DNA of 64,000 bases, taken from contig JAAHGF010000004.1 in assembly GCA_010672585.1 (NCBI GenBank), positions 528,356-592,355 of the forward strand, written 5' to 3'. Each line of letters opens with the position of its first letter. Position 1 is the stretch's first letter. Source of the DNA: Okeania sp. SIO1I7 (GTDB lineage: Bacteria; Cyanobacteriota; Cyanobacteriia; Cyanobacteriales; Microcoleaceae). The position numbers and the translations under genes were made by a program. This document shows positions 58,019-64,000 of this stretch, piece after piece. Below the pieces are notes generated by a model. That model made no database searches and was not told where the DNA came from. It saw nothing but the letters and a program-made list of their open reading frames with translations.

Positions 58019-59725
58019 CTAGTACTGACACAAGTTAACGCTTACTCCATCCAGACGAGTACCAGCACCATCAGTTATGTCATTGAAGTTATCAAAGCTG
58101 AGAACAGTTTCAGTGCTTGTTGCTTCGAGGTTGTAGGTTTTCACCTCCCATGTCTCACTGTCAACTTGATCAAATGCTTCAACTAATTCATCTCCCCAAT
58201 ATACATCCATTGTGTTATCTTCCACTACAGTGGAATCATCATTACCTTTAAATGCAAAAGTTAGCTTATAGGTTTCTCCTGGTTGGGTAGAAATTGTCTG
58301 AGAAATTTTAGTCGTTGCATTTAAACTATCTAGATCCACAAGTTGTAACCCATCGTAGGGACTGGTGACTAATCTGTTATCAATTTCGATAAATGGCCCG
58401 GAAACTAGCTCCCAACCTTCGATCGCTCTTTCAAAACTATAACCAGGGACTGTTGGAATTTCTGGTGTTTCAAAGCTGCCATTGACGACTAAGTTGTTTG
58501 GTGCTACGTTGTCACAAAGGTTGATATGCTCATCTAGGTTGTTTAACCAAACTTTGTTAGGATCGTTTAGACTGTTAGCAATAAAAGCATCCAGATCGCC
58601 ATCTGCATCCACATCTCCTAAACTCACATCTTGGCTATTGTAATTCCCCAAATTTTGCCCAGAGTCAGTGAAATTGGCACTACCATCATTTAACCAGACT
58701 TTGTTAGGTTCACCACTATTAGTAACAAAAGCATCAAAGTCACCATCTCCATCCACATCTCCTAAACTTATACCTCTGCTATTGGAATCCCCCAAATTTT
58801 GCCCAGAGTCAGTGAAATTGCCGCTACTATCATTTAACCAAACTTTGTTAGGATTAACACCATTAGTAACAAAAGCATCAATATCACCATCTCCATCCAA
58901 ATCTGCTAAACTCACATCATAGCTACTGTAATTCCCCAAATTTTGCCCAGAGTCAGTGAAATTGCCACTACCGTCATTTAACCAAACTTCGTTAGGCTGA
59001 GCAAGGTTAACAATAAAAGCATCAAAGTCACCATCTCCATCCACATCTGCTAAACTTACATCATAGCTATCGGAGTCCCCCAAATTTTGCCCAGAGTCAG
59101 TGAAATTGCCGCTACCATCATTTAACAAAACTTCGTTAGGCCGATCAAAATTAGCAAAAAAAGCATCAATATCACCATCTTCATCCACATCTGCTAAGTC
59201 CAGACCTACACCATTGTCATCACCCAAATTTTGTCCAGAGTCAGTGAAATTGGCGCTACCATCATTTAACCAAACTTTGTTAGGCCTGTTACTATCATTA
59301 GTAACAAAAGCATCAATATCACCATCTCCATCCAAATCTGCTAAACTCACATCTAAGCTATAGGAATTCCCAAAATTTTGCCCAGAGTCAGTGAAATTGC
59401 TGCTACCATCATTTAACCAAACTTTGTTGGGATGATAATAATTAGCAACAAAAGCATCTAGATCGCCATCTCCATCCAAATCTGCTAAACTTGCATCCCT
59501 ACTATCATAATTACCCAAAGCTTGCCCAGAGTCAATAAATTCAATAGTCGGAGCAGCATGGACTGTTGTTATTGGCATGACAAACATCGCAACTGCCATT
59601 ACTACTGCCAGCACAACCCGAAAGCATTTACCCAAAGTTTGTTTCAGTTGTGGTAAAGAATTAAATTCATTCGCCATTGTAGTTTCGGCCACACTTGTTT
59701 TCTGTAGCCATCTTGAAAATGCCAT
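58019..59725 (-). CDS. FG-GAP/VCBS-repeat exported protein, copy A
   Basis: A 568-residue protein. After a hydrophobic segment (VVLAVVMAVAMFVMPITTVHA) with probable signal cleavage at HA-A come about seven repeats of 45 residues, each with LADLDGDGDxDAF and NKVWLNDGSxNFTDSGQ, a calcium-binding FG-GAP/VCBS-type beta-propeller. The C-terminal domain (LVVNGSFETPEIP... up to DGVSVNLCQY) resembles DUF642/galactose-binding-like domains. Cell-surface or matrix role likely. The signal sequence is unusual: 45 residues precede the hydrophobic core. It is a tandem duplicate of 59860-61566. Confidence 0.85.
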   Translation of the reverse strand: MAFSRWLQKTSVAETTMANEFNSLPQLKQTLGKCFRVVLAVVMAVAMFVMPITTVHAAPTIEFIDSGQALGNYDSRDASLADLDGDGDLDAFVANYYHPNKVWLNDGSSNFTDSGQNFGNSYSLDVSLADLDGDGDIDAFVTNDSNRPNKVWLNDGSANFTDSGQNLGDDNGVGLDLADVDEDGDIDAFFANFDRPNEVLLNDGSGNFTDSGQNLGDSDSYDVSLADVDGDGDFDAFIVNLAQPNEVWLNDGSGNFTDSGQNLGNYSSYDVSLADLDGDGDIDAFVTNGVNPNKVWLNDSSGNFTDSGQNLGDSNSRGISLGDVDGDGDFDAFVTNSGEPNKVWLNDGSANFTDSGQNLGNYNSQDVSLGDVDADGDLDAFIANSLNDPNKVWLNNLDEHINLCDNVAPNNLVVNGSFETPEIPTVPGYSFERAIEGWELVSGPFIEIDNRLVTSPYDGLQLVDLDSLNATTKISQTISTQPGETYKLTFAFKGNDDSTVVEDNTMDVYWGDELVEAFDQVDSETWEVKTYNLEATSTETVLSFDNFNDITDGAGTRLDGVSVNLCQY

Positions 59726-59803
59726 GATCGAAATTAGTCTCCTTTGCTATTAGTTGAATAGTTATACTTTAAAGTTCGTAGTTTTGCTCTACCTGTAGAG
59801 CAG

Positions 59804-59838
59804 AGCGATCGCCCTATTTGAGCTACTCAAGGCGATCG
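59804..59838. terminator. HIP1-containing hairpin between the FG-GAP genes
   Basis: GCGATCGCC...GGCGATCGC stem, extended by TTGAG/CTCAA. It follows the stop of copy B on the minus strand. Confidence 0.5.
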
Positions 59839-59859
59839 CTTACCAGCTTTAGGAAAATC

Positions 59860-61566
59860 CTAGTACTGACATAAGTTAACGCTTACTCCATCAAGACGAG
59901 TACCAGCACCATCAGTTATGTCATTGAGGTTATCAAAGCTGAGAACAGTTTCAGTGCTTGTAGCTTCGAGGTTGTAGGTTTTCACCTCCCATGTCTCACT
60001 GTCTACTCGATCGAATGCTTCAACTAATTCATCTCCCCAATATACATCCATTGTGTTATCTTCCACTATAGTGGAATCATCATTACCTTTAAATGCAAAA
60101 GTTAGCTTGTAGGTTTCTCCTGGTTGGGTAGAAATTGTCTGAGAAATTTTAGTCGTTGCATTTAAACTATCTAGATCCACAAGTTGTAACCCATCGTAGG
60201 GACTGGTGACTAATCTGTTATCAATTTCGATAAATGGCCCGGAAACTAGCTCCCAACCTTCGATCGCTCTTTCAAAACTATAACCAGGGATTGTTGGAAT
60301 TTCTGGTATTTCAAAGCTGCCATTGACTACTAAGTTGTTTGGTGCTGTATTGTCACAAAGGTTAATATGCTCATCTAGGTTGTTTAACCAAACTTTGTTA
60401 GGATCGCCTAGACTGTTAGCAATAAAAGCATCCAGATCGCCATCTGCATCCACATCTCCTAAACTTACACCTGTGCTACCGTAATTACCCAAATTTTGCC
60501 CAGAGTCAGTGAAATTGCCACTACCATCATTTAACCAGACTTTGTTAGGCTCACCACCATTAGTAACAAAAGCATCAAAGTCACCATCTCCATCCACATC
60601 TGCTAAACTCACATCTGTGCTACCGTAATTCCCCAAAGCTTGTCCAGAGTCAGTGAAATTTCCACTACCGTCATTTAACCAAACTTCGTTAGCCTCACCA
60701 AGCTTAACAATAAAAGCATCAAAGTCACCATCTGCATCCACATCTGCTAAACTCACATCAAAGCTATCGGAATTCCCAAAATTTTGTCCAGAGTTAGTGA
60801 AATTGCCGCTACCATCATTTAACAAAACTTCGTCAGACTGACCAAAGTTAACAATAAAAGCATCAAAGTCACCATCTTCATCCACATCTGCTAAACTCAC
60901 ATCTCCGCTATAGGAATTGCCAAAATTTTGTCCAGAGTTAGTGAAATTGCCGCTACCATCATTTAACCAAACTTCGTTAGGCCGATCAAAATTAGCAAAA
61001 AAAGCATCAATATCACCATCTTCATCCACATCTGCTAAGTCCAGACCTAAACCATTGTCACCACCCAAATTTTGTCCAGAGTCAGTGAAACTGCCGCTAC
61101 CATCATTTAACCAAACTTTGTTAGGCCTGTCACTATCATTAGTAACAAAAGCATCAATATCACCATCTCCATCCAAATCTGCTAAACTCACATCTCCGCT
61201 ATAGGAATTCCCAAAATTTTGCCCAGAGTCAGTGAAATTGCTGCTACCATCATTTAACCAAACTTTGTTAGTCTGATAATAATTAGCAACAAAAGCATCA
61301 AGATCGCCATCTCCATCCAAATCTGCTAAACTTACATCCCTGCTATCATAATTACCCAAAGCTTGCCCAGAGTCAATAAATTCAATAGCCGGAGCAGCAT
61401 GGACTGTTGTTATTGGCATGACAAACATCACAACTGCCATTACCACTGCCAGCACAACCCGAAAGCATTTACCCAAAGTTTGTTTCAGTTGTGGTAAAGA
61501 ATTAAATTCATTCGCCATCGTAGTTTCAGCCACATTTGTTTTCTGTAGCCATCTTGAAAATGTCAT
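59860..61566 (-). CDS. FG-GAP/VCBS-repeat exported protein, copy B
   Basis: A 568-residue paralogue with the same organisation as copy A: long N-terminal signal, about seven DGDGD propeller repeats and the DUF642-like end. The C-terminal 150 residues are almost identical to copy A, whereas the middle repeats differ by shuffled substitutions, as if repeat units were exchanged by recombination. Position in the array suggests successive duplication with 134 bp spacers. The signal region is also highly conserved. Confidence 0.85.
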   Translation of the reverse strand: MTFSRWLQKTNVAETTMANEFNSLPQLKQTLGKCFRVVLAVVMAVVMFVMPITTVHAAPAIEFIDSGQALGNYDSRDVSLADLDGDGDLDAFVANYYQTNKVWLNDGSSNFTDSGQNFGNSYSGDVSLADLDGDGDIDAFVTNDSDRPNKVWLNDGSGSFTDSGQNLGGDNGLGLDLADVDEDGDIDAFFANFDRPNEVWLNDGSGNFTNSGQNFGNSYSGDVSLADVDEDGDFDAFIVNFGQSDEVLLNDGSGNFTNSGQNFGNSDSFDVSLADVDADGDFDAFIVKLGEANEVWLNDGSGNFTDSGQALGNYGSTDVSLADVDGDGDFDAFVTNGGEPNKVWLNDGSGNFTDSGQNLGNYGSTGVSLGDVDADGDLDAFIANSLGDPNKVWLNNLDEHINLCDNTAPNNLVVNGSFEIPEIPTIPGYSFERAIEGWELVSGPFIEIDNRLVTSPYDGLQLVDLDSLNATTKISQTISTQPGETYKLTFAFKGNDDSTIVEDNTMDVYWGDELVEAFDRVDSETWEVKTYNLEATSTETVLSFDNLNDITDGAGTRLDGVSVNLCQY

Positions 61567-61954
61567 AATCGAAATTAGTCTCCTTGGTTATTTTTGTGAT
61601 CTACGTTAAGAACATCACAGTATGAAAAATTAATGTTGATATCCTGCTACGGTAATACTCCGCAGCTAGACTTCCATAGATATTGAAGGGTCTTGCCCGA
61701 CCGCATTTCTTGGTCTTCCAGCTATTTAAAATTACGGTCAATAGATGCACTGTGATCAACCATAAACCAAAAATTCTCTAGAATTGTCAAATTTAACAAT
61801 TCGTTATCAATAAACAAAAATTTTAATATACAACTTTCCGGAATGATCAACAATAACTAGAATTAATATCTTTTTTTTTTGACTTTTAACTTTTGACTTT
61901 TGACTTTTGACTTTCTTTCCATCGATCCCAAAAAAATGCTATATTAGAAAATTA
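61567..61954. other. Intergenic, no gene seen
   Basis: AT-rich. It contains a GACTTTT heptad array at 61882-61914. The thiC promoter should lie in the last part before 61955. Confidence 0.55.
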
Positions 61955-63431
<1,477 letters not shown>

Positions 63432-63711
63432 TAGCTACCAGGACTTACGCAAATTGACTGTGAAACCACCATCTGTAGGGGCGAATGGTATTGGCTAACG
63501 CCAAGCTCCGCTAACGCCCTCACTTCTGGAGATGTCTATTGATTGAATTAAATGCCGTTGCTGAATTGAAGTATTAATGTGCGATTGTTTGGTTCTGGTC
63601 AAGCCCCCGCGCATCCCCCAATTTTGGGGGACTTTTAGAGTTTTATTCCCCCCAATTTTGGGGGGCGGCGGGGGGCTTGCATCATACTCAGAACCAGCAA
63701 CGCCAATTAAA
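63432..63711. repeat. MITE-like element C copy 2 and GC-rich palindromic module
   Basis: 63478-63522 is the GGGGCGAATGGTATTGGCTA module also nested in element E copy 1. 63557-63701 is element C, with ends GTTGCTGAATTGAAGTATTA and the inverse of GTTGCTGGTTCTGAGTATGA. Confidence 0.65.
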
Positions 63712-63850
63712 TTAATCCAGCTCAAGAAGCATTTTGAGTCTTTCTAAAACTATAGCTTCTTGTTGACTAATTTTAGGTCCTGTACCAAATATTCCTTCTC
63801 CAGAAGCATTAGCTAGATCGCCCTTGAGCCTCACGCCATAATCTGTGATT
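63712..63850 (-). pseudogene. C-terminal gene fragment cut by tnpB element 4
   Basis: On the minus strand the last 45 codons of a gene remain (ITDYGVRLKGDLANASGEGI, then FGTGPKISQQEAIVLERLKM and LLELD); upstream the frame runs into the left end of the tnpB element. The ending reads like a folded protein but I do not recognise it. Confidence 0.5.
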
Positions 63851-64000
63851 TGGTGTGAGATGAATCGGCGACCAATTGAATGGGTTCGATGCCCATTCAA
63901 TTTGTATGCTATCCTAGCAAAAGCCTTAGCCCTAGTTGAAAAACTTGTATTATGATATTGCAATAACCCCAGAAACTTTCCACCATGCGCACTGCTTACC
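63848..64000 (+). mobile_element. IS200/IS605-type element, left end, second copy of element 1
   Basis: From 63848 the sequence matches 4311 onward (left-end hairpin ATTGAAT/ATTCAAT, then CCCTAGTTGAAAAACTTGTA) up to the tnpB start. The window ends 16 bases into the gene. Confidence 0.85.
63985..64000 (+). CDS. TnpB, start only (cut by window end)
   Basis: ATG at 63985 reading M-R-T-A-Y, identical to the start of the broken tnpB at 4446. The rest lies outside the window, so its integrity is unknown. Confidence 0.8.

Overview
The window reads as chromosomal DNA of a filamentous, probably marine, cyanobacterium. The evidence is a petN gene (cytochrome b6f), many HIP1 octamers (GCGATCGC), a DUF3747 protein, a pheophorbide-a-oxygenase-like Rieske protein, AT-rich intergenic DNA full of heptanucleotide tandem repeats, and a dense load of small dispersed repeats and IS200/IS605-type tnpB genes. 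An Okeania/Trichodesmium-like genome would fit, but this is inference from style and no marker gene proves it.

Layout. 0.1-4.1 kb: two fasciclin (FAS1) paralogues, a Tat-exported metallo-beta-lactamase-fold protein with a degenerate metal site, and a small membrane peptide behind a chain of hairpins. 4.3-11.2 kb: two decayed tnpB elements flank a sacsin-like gene fragment, a DUF3747 protein and repeats; a 21-bp micro-element sits inside both tnpB genes. 11.3-13.2 kb: an HTH-TIR-AAA_35 protein. 13.6-15.0 kb: a Rieske oxygenase. 15.8-32.6 kb: an island of six signalling genes (three hybrid histidine kinases, two REC-histidine kinases and one 1806-residue Ser/Thr kinase-ATPase-GAF-histidine kinase), with two relics showing that it grew by repeated duplication. 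33-38 kb: an exported protein with a multicopper oxidase, petN, a bacterioferritin-like protein and a lipoprotein. 38.2-44.1 kb: a nickel/cobalt uptake region (lipoprotein, NikL/CbiL-like protein, CbiM, CbiQ, CbiO) in which five 140-bp tandem repeats separate cbiM from cbiQO. 44.6-45.7 kb: a Kv-like channel. 47.8-53.5 kb: a 1905-residue RTX protein with two glycerophosphodiesterase domains, preceded by a Pho-box-like array. 53.6-57.7 kb: a graveyard of conflict modules (tnpB, truncated antitoxin, PIN pair, DUF6883/DUF4926 copies and relics, orphan polymorphic toxin plus immunity protein). 58.0-61.6 kb: two tandem FG-GAP/VCBS proteins and the relic of a third. 62.0-63.4 kb: thiC behind a TPP riboswitch. 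The window ends inside a second copy of the first tnpB element.

Functional themes are metal handling (multicopper oxidase, ferritin, Ni/Co ECF transport), phosphate-ester scavenging, and a large two-component/Ser-Thr kinase network. The most distinctive features are the evolutionary ones: modular duplication with recognisable gene relics, at least four MITE-like families, and micro-elements that insert into coding sequence.
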